Shown here: positions 15,636 to 15,650 of the stretch, one piece after another
Numbering within the stretch: position 1 is the first letter of the stretch
Layout: each line of letters starts with the position of its first letter
Assembly: GCF_000178475.1 (NCBI RefSeq)
Contig: NZ_ADNY01000018.1
Span: 1 to 15,650, forward strand
Reading direction: 5' to 3'
Source: Lactobacillus amylolyticus DSM 11664
GTDB taxonomy: Bacteria > Bacillota > Bacilli > Lactobacillales > Lactobacillaceae
Length of the DNA stretch: 15,650 nt
Notes under the pieces: generated by a model
What the model was told of the DNA's origin: nothing
Database searches by the model: none
What the model saw: the letters and a program-made list of their open reading frames with translations, nothing else
Position numbers and translations under genes: made by a program

Positions 15636-15650
15636 GAGAAAAAATGACAT

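Noticed and set aside
1..15650. A CRISPR array, tRNA or rRNA genes, prophage, toxin-antitoxin or defence system
   Set aside because: No spaced repeat array, no tRNA/rRNA-like sequence and no phage or defence gene families were recognised. Apart from the IS110 relic the window is ordinary core chromosome.
15487..15650. The 3' end of dnaN inside the window
   Set aside because: No frame in this stretch shows the expected DnaN C-terminus. It contains two hairpins and a promoter, so dnaN, if present, ends beyond the right edge.

Overview
The window is a low-GC Firmicutes chromosome segment next to the replication origin, most likely from a Lactobacillus of the acidophilus/helveticus/crispatus group. 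This assignment rests on the gene order and on the protein sequences as I recognise them. It was not made by database search. Read on the minus strand from the right edge, the order is the classical origin block: yaaA (S4-domain protein), recF, gyrB, gyrA, then rpsF-ssb-rpsR, then gdpP-rplI-dnaB. A hairpin plus U-tract at the extreme right edge is probably the terminator of the preceding gene, expected by synteny to be dnaN, so oriC/dnaA should lie to the right. The core genes therefore run away from the origin, co-directional with the replication fork.

Right part (about 9.7-15.5 kb): yaaA and recF overlap by one base, recF abuts gyrB, and gyrB and gyrA are 10 nt apart, so this looks like one DNA topology/repair operon with a good promoter in front of yaaA. 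Middle part (about 4.3-9.6 kb): an rpsF-ssb-rpsR operon has its own promoter and a structured leader that can pair with the rpsF Shine-Dalgarno. It ends in a strong terminator. A second transcription unit, gdpP-rplI-dnaB, links c-di-AMP breakdown, ribosomal protein L9 and the replicative helicase. Left part (1-4.2 kb, accessory): a ROK-family fructokinase gene has its own promoter and terminator. A two-gene stress-type operon follows, made of a 54-codon CsbD-like protein and a GlsB/YeaQ/YmgE-type membrane protein. Then comes a decayed IS110-family insertion sequence, and finally a plus-strand gene for a DUF2974 (Mbeg1-like) alpha/beta-hydrolase that starts with TTG.

No clearly new multi-gene system is visible. 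The observations most worth checking are natural substitutions at quinolone-contact positions in both GyrA (Leu91) and GyrB (Asn445), the SD-pairing leader of rpsF, two look-alike hairpins with a compensatory base-pair change in the 5' flank of the IS110 relic (where bridge RNA is encoded in this family), repeated and dyad sequences at the fructokinase and gdpP promoters, and a possible non-canonical ATC start for yaaA.
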